Both the position numbers and the translations under genes were made by a program. The notes beneath the pieces are model-generated. The model saw nothing but the letters and a program-made list of their open reading frames with translations, did not search any database and was not told the origin of the DNA. Shown one piece after another: positions 1 to 6,105 of a stretch of DNA of 10,175 nucleotides (the stretch's first letter is position 1; every line of letters starts with the position of its first letter). Source of the stretch: QQUD01 sp039029915. GTDB taxonomy: Bacteria > Chloroflexota > Anaerolineae > Promineifilales > Promineifilaceae. Where the stretch lies: assembly GCA_039029915.1 (NCBI GenBank), contig JBCCFD010000283.1, positions 1 through 10,175 of the forward strand, written 5' to 3'.

Positions 1-28
1 ACTCTAATCTTCCCGTAATCCCCCTCAC

Positions 29-64
29 TTTACATCCAAAAACAATTGTTGTATTATCACAACA
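29..64 (+). promoter_or_regulatory. Promoter of the sortase operon, probably leaderless
   Basis: A -35 box TTTACA (29-34, one mismatch to TTGACA) and a -10 box TATTAT (52-57, one mismatch to TATAAT) are separated by exactly 17 nt. The usual 6-7 nt from the -10 box to the transcription start puts the start at about 64, which is the A of the sortase ATG. There is no Shine-Dalgarno sequence, as expected of a leaderless mRNA. The spacer holds a perfect 10-bp palindrome AACAATTGTT (41-50), a possible repressor site. The start site is inferred from spacing only. Confidence 0.6.
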
Positions 65-1038
65 TGGCGAGACAACGTGATGCAAATGAGCTCTCAATTT
101 CTGAGTTAGAACAGCTCCTTTACCGTAAAAAGCGCACCAATCGGAAAGAACGGCTGCGGCGAATGAAGGACGAAGGACGACTGGTTGAGGTAGAGAATCT
201 CCCGCCGCCAGATCCGAACCCCATCATCATGCCCGCTTATGTCATTGAACAAGCGGTCGATGAGGACGCGCTAGAAGAAGAAGAGGAAAACGGCCGTTCT
301 ATCACGCAATGGCTCATGAATAAAACCTTACTCTTCGTTGAAATTGCGGCGGTCATCGGTTTAGCGTACGTGTTGCTTACTTTATGGACAACTCGTCAAG
401 ACCTCAATAGCGAGCTAGCTCAAATACAACAGGAAGAAGCTCAAAGCTTGGCCCTGCCGACCCCCACGGCAAGGCCAGTGATCGACGTTGCGATTTTGCC
501 AACGGGCCATCGCTTTGTAGAAGGGGGCGCACCGATTCCGATAGAGTCCGGTGATATTCCCGAGCATCTAATTCCGACAATCAACAACTTTCAACCGCCG
601 CCACCCCCTGCCCCGGCCCCCGAACACGCTCGGCGCATTCAAATCCCCGCCATTGGCGTAGACAGCACCATTGTGGCGGGCGTCTATGATTGGGAGCAGT
701 TGAAAAAAGGGGTCGGGCATCGCATAGGGTCAGCTCAGCCGGGTGAAGAAGGCAACATGGTGCTGGCGGCTCACAACGATATTTATGGTGAAATCTTCCG
801 CCACTTGGATAAGCTCTCGGTCGGGGATGAAATAATTGTGTCAACAGAACGCAACACCTACACCTACGTCGTCAACGATTTAGATATCGTTGATCCGGTA
901 GAGGGGGTCCACGTTATGGATCAGACCGATCACGCCAGCACAACTCTCATCTCCTGTTATCCATACCAGGTGAATACAGAGCGCATTGTGGTCTTTGCCG
1001 ATCTTGTCACAACCAGTAATCAAGGTGTCGATGGGTAA
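64..1038 (+). CDS. Sortase family transpeptidase, membrane anchored
   Basis: Predicted cysteine transpeptidase of 324 residues; sortases cleave a C-terminal sorting signal on exported proteins and join them to the envelope or to pilins. Residues 1-80 are highly charged and cytoplasmic (basic 20-35, acidic 66-76). One membrane helix spans about 87-108. A stalk with a proline run (178-186) leads to the sortase barrel (about 190-315). The catalytic triad is visible: His237 (LAAHNDIYG), Cys298 (TLISCYPY, cf. TLxTC in class D/E) and Arg307 (NTERIVV). A signal-anchor plus linker is usual for sortases. The start at 64 is preferred over an in-frame TTG at 46 because TTG 46 falls in the promoter spacer and ATG 64 coincides with the predicted transcription start. 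No sorting-signal substrate (LPxTG-like) is encoded in the window. First gene of a three-gene operon. Family assignment is firm; subclass is not. Confidence 0.92.
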   Translation: MARQRDANELSISELEQLLYRKKRTNRKERLRRMKDEGRLVEVENLPPPDPNPIIMPAYVIEQAVDEDALEEEEENGRSITQWLMNKTLLFVEIAAVIGLAYVLLTLWTTRQDLNSELAQIQQEEAQSLALPTPTARPVIDVAILPTGHRFVEGGAPIPIESGDIPEHLIPTINNFQPPPPPAPAPEHARRIQIPAIGVDSTIVAGVYDWEQLKKGVGHRIGSAQPGEEGNMVLAAHNDIYGEIFRHLDKLSVGDEIIVSTERNTYTYVVNDLDIVDPVEGVHVMDQTDHASTTLISCYPYQVNTERIVVFADLVTTSNQGVDG

Positions 1039-1612
1039 TCAAACTTCCTTTCAAATCTTTGTCGAAAGTCGTCGAAAGAAAGTCGAAACTATCGAAAAAG
1101 CCCACACAAATTGCAGAATTATTGATCTAACGTCTAAAGCAACTGAACCATGGGTAAAGTTCAGCCCTTTCTACCCACACGGCGATATTCCTGTCCCATT
1201 TTCAGCACCCTTAACAGCCCAATCAGTTGAAGGTATTTGGCAAGGTTTAAAAGTATTTGAAACGGCCGTTATTGATCCCACTAAATTTGATATTACCGCT
1301 ATGAAAGGGTTGAAACGAACGGTTCGCCGATTCGGCCCTGTTTTGGGTCACCAAAAAGGTATCAACTCGGAAACCCTATTAGATTATTTAACCGCACGTC
1401 AACAAATATACCTTCCATCCTACCAGTGGGTACTCCAAAATCGTTTGCAAAATGAATTAATTAAATTAAAAAAAATAGCCGAGTCTCACACGCTTGTTTT
1501 TCTCGATTATGAAACCAATGAAGATATTCTTGACCTAAAAAGACCGCTTTCACACGCAGGTCTTGTTAAAAAATATCTAATTCACGATACGATTTTGCCC
1601 ACGATTAAATAA
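1031..1612 (+). CDS. Conserved protein of unknown function (DUF6939-like)
   Basis: A soluble protein of 193 residues with no signal peptide, membrane helix or recognised catalytic motif. The ATG at 1031 overlaps the sortase stop by 8 nt (ATGGGTAA), with AAGGTG just upstream as a weak ribosome site, so it is probably translated by coupling. Conserved-looking blocks are ESRRKK (12-17), a KFSPFYPHGDIPVP segment (43-56), SVEGIWQGLKVFE (65-77) and LLDYLTARQQIYLP (116-129). From memory these resemble the uncharacterised family named DUF6939; I could not check this. The second half is visibly richer in A+T than the flanking genes. Nothing in the sequence indicates an activity. The overlap with the sortase and the 3-nt gap to the dehydrogenase imply shared transcription, not necessarily shared function. 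Confidence 0.75.
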   Translation: MGNQTSFQIFVESRRKKVETIEKAHTNCRIIDLTSKATEPWVKFSPFYPHGDIPVPFSAPLTAQSVEGIWQGLKVFETAVIDPTKFDITAMKGLKRTVRRFGPVLGHQKGINSETLLDYLTARQQIYLPSYQWVLQNRLQNELIKLKKIAESHTLVFLDYETNEDILDLKRPLSHAGLVKKYLIHDTILPTIK

Positions 1613-1615
1613 TTT

Positions 1616-2602
1616 ATGCCAACTTTAAATGTCCACCTTTCTTCTAACAGGGACTTGCCTAACTTAGATTTGCTTAGAAATTACATTTCGGATGACGTTT
1701 GCTTAACCACAGGGGAGTCGGTGCCAGCTGAGGCCGATATTCACATTTTAATAAACGGCCGTCCCACCTCAGAAGAGATCGAAAACAATCCTAACTTACA
1801 CACGGTCATCATCCCTTGGGCAGGAATTCCACCTAAAACAGGGCAGCTCCTCAAAAATCATCCCCACATCTCCGTTCATAATCTTCATCACAACGCCCTG
1901 CCCGTGGCGGAGACTGTCTTTGCGCTATATTTAGCCGCCGCCAAGCAGCTACTGCCTCACGACAAAACGTTCCGCCAGAACGATTGGACGCTGCGGTATG
2001 CGTCTGACGATCGGTCACCCCTCATTCGAGATCAGCGGGCACTTATTTTAGGATATGGCGCAATCGGCCGGCAGGTCGCAAGGTATTGTCAAGCGTTTGG
2101 AATGGAACTCTCTGCAATTCGGCGCTCGGTTAATGAAAAATCGGTTGATGCCTTGGGCACGGCCGTTTATCCCCCAGCCAGCTTACACAACCTACTGCCC
2201 CAAACGAACGCGCTCTTTATCTCTCTCCCCCTAACTGATGAAACGGAAGACATGATCGGCAAAAGAGAGTTAGCTCTGCTTCCGGATGGCGCCACCATCA
2301 TCAATGTTGGACGCGCCAAGATTATTCAGGAAGTTGCATTATTCGAGGCATTGAAAAACGGCCGTCTTCGAGCCGGTCTTGATGTGTGGTATACGTATCC
2401 CAAAGATGAAGCGGCACGTGCCAACACTGCCCCAGCCAACTTCCCTTTTAATGATTTGCCAAACGTTATCCTCAGCCCACACCGAGCTGGCTTATCGTCC
2501 AGCACAGAACAACTGCGGATGGAAGCACTAGGAAAAATGATTGAAACGGCAGTTGCTGGCAAAACGCTCCCGAACAAAATGGATCTTGATAAGGGTTATT
2601 GA
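1616..2602 (+). CDS. D-2-hydroxyacid dehydrogenase family protein (NAD-binding)
   Basis: A 328-residue member of the D-isomer-specific 2-hydroxyacid dehydrogenase family, cytoplasmic enzymes that interconvert 2-hydroxyacids and 2-oxoacids with NAD(P)H. The nucleotide-binding loop is GYGAIG (146-151). The family's HHNALPVAETV segment (91-101) precedes it and SLPLTDETEDMIG (203-215) follows. The catalytic Arg (Arg233 in NVGRAKI) and His (His289 in LSPHRAG) are present. The acidic residue of the usual DVFxxEP motif is absent: the sequence is DVWYTYP (256-262), with Tyr261 where Glu is expected, and the Gly after Arg233 is Ala. It may belong to a subfamily with altered chemistry or an unusual substrate, so I name no substrate. 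The ATG at 1616 lies 3 nt after the previous stop with no Shine-Dalgarno, suggesting translational coupling. Two flanking-strand features are a terminator-like hairpin just downstream and the convergent HNH gene. Confidence 0.88.
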   Translation: MPTLNVHLSSNRDLPNLDLLRNYISDDVCLTTGESVPAEADIHILINGRPTSEEIENNPNLHTVIIPWAGIPPKTGQLLKNHPHISVHNLHHNALPVAETVFALYLAAAKQLLPHDKTFRQNDWTLRYASDDRSPLIRDQRALILGYGAIGRQVARYCQAFGMELSAIRRSVNEKSVDALGTAVYPPASLHNLLPQTNALFISLPLTDETEDMIGKRELALLPDGATIINVGRAKIIQEVALFEALKNGRLRAGLDVWYTYPKDEAARANTAPANFPFNDLPNVILSPHRAGLSSSTEQLRMEALGKMIETAVAGKTLPNKMDLDKGY

Positions 2603-2622
2603 GAAAAAGTGTATTGGTGTAT

Positions 2623-2651
2623 TGGTTAATAGAGTAATCTCTAATCAACCA
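2623..2651. terminator. Putative bidirectional terminator
   Basis: Between the converging dehydrogenase and HNH genes, TGGTT (2623-2627) pairs with AACCA (2647-2651), and TAGAG (2630-2634) pairs with CTCTA (2639-2643) around a 4-nt loop TAAT. A 2x3 internal loop separates the two stems. The plus-strand flank is T-rich (TCTTTTCTTT from 2662), and the minus-strand readout has TTTTT at 2604-2608. The stem is A+T-rich and interrupted, so efficiency is uncertain. Confidence 0.45.
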
Positions 2652-2675
2652 GTCCTCAATCTCTTTTCTTTACAC

Positions 2676-3218
2676 TCATTGCCCAATGTCTAGATACTTC
2701 ACCCACTCATTCGGCACTTGCCCCCGCACAACGAGCACATGACCACGCGGCGTCTTTGGTTCATAAAGCAGTTTCATACCCGCTTCATGGGGTGTTCGAT
2801 TAGCTTTGCGATTATTACAAATTGAACAGGCACACGCCGTATTCCCCCACGTATTGTGGCCACCACGCGACTTCGGAATCAAGTGATCAATGGTGAAATC
2901 CCCTTTGGCAAGGTACCTACCCTGCTTTTTATCACCGATGCGCACCCCGCAGTAGACACAAACCCATCCATCTCGTTCTAAAATAGCGCGACGTGACCAG
3001 GTCACACCAGGTCGCGGTACGTTAACATAATATGTGAGTCTAACAACAAGAGGGACTTCAAACACCCGATTGACAGACCTCAGCCGAGAATGCACCCCCT
3101 CAACAGCTTGAACTTTATCCGCCAAGAGAAGGTTAACTGCCCGCCTTACAGAGATCATCTGCAACGGTTCATAACTGGCATTAAGTAAAAGGACACTTCC
3201 AGTAACTGCTGTAGTCAT
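2676..3218 (-). CDS. HNH endonuclease family protein
   Basis: A 180-residue protein of the HNH nuclease family found widely in Chloroflexota, Cyanobacteria and Actinobacteria, whose cellular role is mostly unknown. The N-terminal part (8-60) has the typical opening LLLNASYEPL (10-19) followed by RRAVNLLL (25-32). The ββα-metal nuclease core runs from about 84 to 143. Cys87/Cys90 (CVYC) and Cys131/Cys134 (CSIC) would bind structural zinc; Asp111-His112 (TIDHLIPKSRGG), His121-Asn122 and Asn126 are candidate metal and catalytic residues, and NNRKANRTP (135-143) is the usual end of the motif. It stands alone, with no methylase or restriction partner, so a restriction role is not supported. The ATG at 3218 lacks a clear Shine-Dalgarno. 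The palindrome ACGGCCGT, frequent elsewhere in the window, is absent from this gene. Confidence 0.9.
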   Translation of the reverse strand: MTTAVTGSVLLLNASYEPLQMISVRRAVNLLLADKVQAVEGVHSRLRSVNRVFEVPLVVRLTYYVNVPRPGVTWSRRAILERDGWVCVYCGVRIGDKKQGRYLAKGDFTIDHLIPKSRGGHNTWGNTACACSICNNRKANRTPHEAGMKLLYEPKTPRGHVLVVRGQVPNEWVKYLDIGQ

Positions 3219-3262
3219 AGACAGTACCGTACCGTTTTTAACCGACCAAACGCATTGGGTTG

Positions 3263-3293
3263 ATTATTTAAAACGGCGAATGTAACGTAACAA
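3263..3293 (-). promoter_or_regulatory. Candidate promoter of the HNH gene
   Basis: On the minus strand a TTGTTA -35 box (3293-3288) is followed after 17 nt by TAAATA (3270-3265), overlapping AATAAT (3268-3263). It would start transcription near 3256, giving a leader of roughly 40 nt. The match to consensus is modest and the surroundings are A+T-rich, so chance resemblance is possible. Confidence 0.3.
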
Positions 3294-3434
3294 TCAGTTT
3301 ATCAAATTTATTTTTAACAAATGAAACACACAATTGCAAGCCCATTTGTGCAAATCACCCCAAATATTGTGCTATTTTAATTTTCCACCCAATTTATGGG
3401 GGAATGGTGTAATTGGAGGCTGGTAACTGAAGCG

Positions 3435-3532
3435 GTTAGGAATCTTTCCTTAGAACCCCATTCATGCTACCTGCGCCTTGCCCCTTGTTACCTACGCCTC
3501 GTTACTCAGCAAGCAAATTCCTAATTCCTAAC
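3435..3532. repeat. Inverted-repeat-framed cluster of degenerate repeats
   Basis: GTTAGGAAT (3435-3443) and its exact complement ATTCCTAAC (3524-3532) frame a 98-bp segment. Inside are two adjacent imperfect 21-bp units (3466-3486 and 3487-3507, 14 of 21 positions identical by hand alignment). ATTCCTA is also doubled just before the right end. It may be a degenerate non-coding repeat or a remnant of a miniature element; no target-site duplication is evident. Confidence 0.35.
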
Positions 3533-3538
3533 TCGTTC

Positions 3539-3567
3539 TTGACAAAAAAATTCAGTTCAGCTAAGAT
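3539..3567 (+). promoter_or_regulatory. Near-consensus promoter of the tetR-ABC operon
   Basis: A perfect -35 box TTGACA (3539-3544), a 17-nt spacer and a -10 box TAAGAT (3562-3567) make this the best promoter in the window. Transcription should start near 3574, inside the adjoining double palindrome. That arrangement implies strong expression when unrepressed. Confidence 0.75.
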
Positions 3568-3602
3568 GTGACCATCCAGTCATATGACTGTGCGGTCACA
3601 TC
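3565..3602. promoter_or_regulatory. Probable TetR operator (two overlapping-symmetry sites)
   Basis: A 38-bp inverted repeat centred between 3583 and 3584. The outer arms GATGTGACC (3565-3573) and GGTCACATC (3594-3602) match perfectly, and the centre CAGTCATATGACTG (3577-3590) is a perfect 14-bp palindrome. It also reads as two 14-bp quasi-palindromes of form TGAC-N6-GTCA, at 3569-3582 and 3585-3598, with centres 16 bp apart. It covers the end of the -10 box and the predicted transcription start. With a TetR-family gene immediately downstream it is very probably the autoregulatory operator, perhaps bound by two dimers as known for QacR. Binding is inferred. Confidence 0.75.
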
Positions 3603-3617
3603 AATTTTAATAACCAA

Positions 3618-3632
3618 AAACCTCTGAGGTTT
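3618..3632. repeat. Palindrome AACCTCTGAGGTT in the tetR leader
   Basis: A perfect 15-bp palindrome around a central T (AAACCTC / GAGGTTT), able to form a 6-bp hairpin in the 5' leader of the tetR mRNA. It shares the form AACCTNNNAGGTT with the two copies at 6858 and 6904. No T-run follows, so an attenuator is not supported. Confidence 0.45.
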
Positions 3633-3717
3633 CTAAACAGACTGGCAATCACTGGCGTTTCTTGAAAAATCTAAGAGGCTTACACCAGTGGTACTGCGCA
3701 ACTCCAGTTAATAATTT

Positions 3718-4377
3718 ATGCCTAAACCAACCTTCTTTAACCTTTCAGAAGAAAAAAGAAACCGCATCATTGATCTTGCCATCGATGAGTTTGCTCAAAA
3801 TAGCTTCAAAACAGCTTCTATCTCGCGCATTGTTAAACAGGCTGGCATCGCAAAAGGAAGTTTTTATCAATATTTCGACGACAAAAAGGATTTGTACATT
3901 TATCTCATCCAGCTAGCTGGTGAGCAAAAGGCGGCATTTTTTAATCGGTTTACCCCTCCCGATCCAAGCATGGGCACATTTGAATTTCTACGCTGGGTCT
4001 TCAGCCTACGCGTTCAGTTTGAAGTAGAAAATCCCAAGCTCAATCAAATTGCCTACAAAGCATTTTTTGAGGATGCTCAATTTATCAGCGAAATGATGAA
4101 AGAGGGCGAGAAACAAGCTGATGCATTCACAAAAGACCTATTGGCTAGAGGAAGCAGCACGGGTGATCTAGATCCTAATTTAGACCCAGAGTTAGCTACT
4201 TTCATTTTCAACTCAGTCTTTTTGCATCTCGGTGAATATCTTATCAAGCGCCTAGAGATTCCAACGGAAGCTTTGATTCAGGAACCACCACTTCTCTTTG
4301 ATCAACCGGAAGCCGAGCAGTTGTTTAATGGCATTATGAATATCTTGGAAAAAGGGATGGGGAAAAAGGAAAGCTAG
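3718..4377 (+). CDS. TetR/AcrR family transcriptional regulator
   Basis: A 219-residue repressor of the TetR family, cytoplasmic and dimeric. The DNA-binding domain is at 8-62: helix 1 RNRIIDLAIDEFAQ (14-27), then the helix-turn-helix ISRIVKQAGIAKGSFYQYF (36-54), followed by the usual DKKDLY. The rest is helical and forms the ligand-binding and dimer domain, which is not conserved enough to name an inducer. The ATG at 3718 is the first start in its frame; there is no Shine-Dalgarno, and a leader of about 140 nt precedes it. It is transcribed with the ABC exporter 105 bp downstream, with no terminator seen between them, so it most likely represses its own operon through the double palindrome at 3565-3602, released by a substrate of the pump. 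Family certain; target inferred from position. Confidence 0.93.
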   Translation: MPKPTFFNLSEEKRNRIIDLAIDEFAQNSFKTASISRIVKQAGIAKGSFYQYFDDKKDLYIYLIQLAGEQKAAFFNRFTPPDPSMGTFEFLRWVFSLRVQFEVENPKLNQIAYKAFFEDAQFISEMMKEGEKQADAFTKDLLARGSSTGDLDPNLDPELATFIFNSVFLHLGEYLIKRLEIPTEALIQEPPLLFDQPEAEQLFNGIMNILEKGMGKKES

Positions 4378-4452
4378 AGGTAAGAGCGAGAGTGAGAGGA
4401 ATGGGTTATTAGCATTACATGACGTCACCTTAACCTGTGCTTCCCTCTAGCT
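4372..4452. repeat. Nested inverted repeats between tetR and the ABC gene
   Basis: AGCTAGAGG (4372-4380, spanning the tetR stop) is the exact complement of CCTCTAGCT (4444-4452). Inside, GGTTA (4404-4408) pairs with TAACC (4431-4435), and an 8-bp palindrome TGACGTCA sits at 4420-4427. The transcript could fold into a long interrupted stem that leaves the ABC ribosome site (4473-4477) free. No T-run follows, so it is not a classic terminator; it may tune expression between the genes or stabilise the mRNA. Confidence 0.35.
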
Positions 4453-4482
4453 CCAAACGCTAGCTCATTATCGGAGGTCATT

Positions 4483-5337
4483 ATGATTACCGTACAAGAT
4501 TTAAACTTTACGTATGCTGGGACGTCAACGCCAGCGGTGAAAAATTTAGCTTTCGAAATTCAAAAAGGGGAAATTTTTGGATTTCTCGGCCCAAGCGGGG
4601 CTGGCAAGTCAACGACTCAGAAAATTCTTAACGGACTTCTGCAAGGGTATGAAGGGCGTATTCAGGTATTTGGTAAAGAGCTTAGCACATGGGGGGCTGA
4701 TTATTATGAAAAGATCGGCGTCTCGTTTGAGCTACCTAATCATTATTTGAAATTAACGGCCGTTGAAAACCTAAGCTACTTCTCTGCCCTATACAGCGGC
4801 AACACGCTATCAACCGGCGAGCTATTGAAAATGGTCGATCTGGAGGCAGATGCCAATACGTTAGTGTCTCAATTCTCCAAGGGGATGAAAAATCGCCTGA
4901 GCGTGGCCCGCTCGCTCCTCCATCAGCCAGAACTGATCTTTATGGATGAGCCAACGGCTGGGCTTGATCCGGTCAATGCACGCCGCATCAAAAACATTAT
5001 TCGGACCCAAAAGGAAAACGGCCGTACCGTCTTCCTCACCACGCACGATATGAACGTGGCCAACGAGCTTTGCGATCGGGTTGCTTTTATCATCGATGGG
5101 GAGATCAAGCTAATTGACTCACCACGCACCCTCCGTTTGCGTCACAGCGAACCCAAAGTGCGGGTTGAGTTTCAAATGAATGGTCATCTTGAACAAGAGG
5201 AGTTTTTGCTCGAGAAGATTGGAGAAAACGGCCGTTTTCTCCAGCTCCTTAACGCAAACGGCGTCCAAACCATTCATACCCAAGAGGCCACCCTTGAAGA
5301 TATCTTCATTGAGGTCACCGGTAGGGGGTTAGCATGA
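4483..5337 (+). CDS. ABC transporter ATP-binding protein (drug-export type)
   Basis: A 284-residue ATPase that powers the two permeases encoded next to it. Walker A is GPSGAGKST (36-44), the signature is FSKGM (132-136 region, in place of LSGGQ), Walker B is LIFMDEP (151-157), the D-loop is GLDP (160-163) and the switch His is His188 (TTHD). At the Q-loop, usually a Gln six residues after the IG pair, the sequence is IGVSFELPN (78-86) with Glu83, which is unusual. Residues 225-284 form a C-terminal extension ending in LEDIFIEVTGRG, typical of ABC-2 exporters. A strong Shine-Dalgarno GGAGG (4473-4477) lies 5 nt before the ATG, and the stop overlaps the first permease (ATGA). From recall it resembles the ATPase of the mycobacterial fluoroquinolone exporter Rv2686c-Rv2688c; the actual substrate is unknown. 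Confidence 0.93.
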   Translation: MITVQDLNFTYAGTSTPAVKNLAFEIQKGEIFGFLGPSGAGKSTTQKILNGLLQGYEGRIQVFGKELSTWGADYYEKIGVSFELPNHYLKLTAVENLSYFSALYSGNTLSTGELLKMVDLEADANTLVSQFSKGMKNRLSVARSLLHQPELIFMDEPTAGLDPVNARRIKNIIRTQKENGRTVFLTTHDMNVANELCDRVAFIIDGEIKLIDSPRTLRLRHSEPKVRVEFQMNGHLEQEEFLLEKIGENGRFLQLLNANGVQTIHTQEATLEDIFIEVTGRGLA

Positions 5338-6038
5338 GCCGGTTAGCCACAACCCTCCGCTGGGACATTCAGCTCCAGTTTCGAAACGGTTTTTACTACG
5401 CATCAGCTTTTGTGGCGCTGATTACAGTGCTCATTTTGGGACTCTTCCCCAACGCAAACTGGCGCTTTATTCTGCCTGTCATTCTTTTTGAGAATCTGCT
5501 GATCAACACCTTTTACTTCATTGCCGCCTTAGTTTTGCTCGAAAAAGGAGAAGGCACGCTCGAAGGCCTCATCGTATCCCCCTTACGAAAGTGGGAGTAC
5601 CTCACGTCAAAAATCATCTCGTTGACGCTGCTTTCTATTTTTGAAACAGTGGCCATCACCCTGATTATTTTTGGCGCAAGCCTCAATTGGCCCATTTTCT
5701 TCTTGGGGATTGTCATACTTTGTGCCATGTTTGCCCTCATTGGGTTTATGTTTGTGGCTCGGTACGACTCGATTAACACATTCCTGTTCCCATCGGTTGC
5801 CTTCACAACGCTACTTTCAATTCCGATTATAAGCAGCCTGTCTCTGTGGGACAGCCCGCTGCTACTTTTGCATCCTTTCCAAGCCCCAATGCTCCTACTG
5901 ACGGCGGGTTTCCAAGCGATCCCAAGCTGGCAAATCCTATATGGCATCATTTATGGCGTCTTATGGATTGGTGTCTTCTATCAGCTCAGCCAGCGCGCAT
6001 TTTATCGATTCGTCATTTTAAAACAGGGTGTGAAGTAA
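5334..6038 (+). CDS. ABC-2 type exporter permease subunit 1
   Basis: A 234-residue integral membrane protein with about six helices (near 20-38, 45-69, 95-115, 119-142, 152-170 and 201-218), the standard ABC-2 permease layout. A cytoplasmic segment between helices 2 and 3, LLEKGEGTLEGLIVSPLRKW (68-87), is the typical coupling region that touches the ATPase, and recurs in similar form in the second permease. The start overlaps the ATPase stop by 4 nt and has AGGGGG (5323-5328) 5 nt upstream, so translation is coupled. It resembles the family annotated as fluoroquinolone export permease; I recognise the family but cannot deduce the substrate. It should form a heterodimer with the downstream permease. 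Confidence 0.88.
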   Translation: MSRLATTLRWDIQLQFRNGFYYASAFVALITVLILGLFPNANWRFILPVILFENLLINTFYFIAALVLLEKGEGTLEGLIVSPLRKWEYLTSKIISLTLLSIFETVAITLIIFGASLNWPIFFLGIVILCAMFALIGFMFVARYDSINTFLFPSVAFTTLLSIPIISSLSLWDSPLLLLHPFQAPMLLLTAGFQAIPSWQILYGIIYGVLWIGVFYQLSQRAFYRFVILKQGVK

Positions 6039-6049
6039 ACGGCATGTTG

Positions 6050-6094
6050 CAGGTGGCAAGTTGCAAGTAGCACGGTGCCACCTGTCCCATTTTT
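6050..6094 (+). terminator. Hairpin with short T-run inside the exporter operon
   Basis: CAGGTGGCA (6050-6058) and TGCCACCTG (6076-6084) form a perfect 9-bp G+C-rich stem with a 17-nt loop; five T residues follow at 6090-6094. It sits in the 67-bp gap between the two permease genes. It could be a weak internal terminator that lowers output of the second permease, or an RNA stabiliser. The long loop and the 5-nt gap before the T-run argue against efficient termination. Confidence 0.35.
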
Positions 6095-6105
6095 AGGAAA
6101 AAATT

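Larger units (their letters stand above)
3219..3717. other. 499-bp divergent intergenic region
   Basis: Lies between the HNH gene (minus) and the TetR gene (plus). From left to right it holds the candidate HNH promoter, an A+T-rich stretch to about 3410, a small repeat cluster framed by an inverted repeat (3435-3532), the strong promoter and double operator (3539-3602), and a leader of about 140 nt before the TetR ATG. No convincing open frame is present: an 8-codon ATG frame at 3584-3610 inside the operator looks accidental. I see no RNA gene or riboswitch here. Confidence 0.7.

Noticed and set aside
2676..3218. HNH protein as part of a restriction or defence island
   Set aside because: No methylase, specificity subunit or other defence gene is nearby, and this HNH type is widespread as a lone gene.
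3584..3610. Eight-codon ATG frame in the tetR leader, as a leader peptide
   Set aside because: It lies inside the operator palindrome, has no ribosome site and no codon pattern suggesting attenuation.
3662..3916. 84-codon frame overlapping the start of tetR
   Set aside because: It overlaps the conserved TetR DNA-binding domain in another frame and has no recognisable features.
5513..5950. 145-codon minus-strand frame opposite the first permease
   Set aside because: It is fully antisense to a convincing ABC-2 permease and shows no domain of its own.
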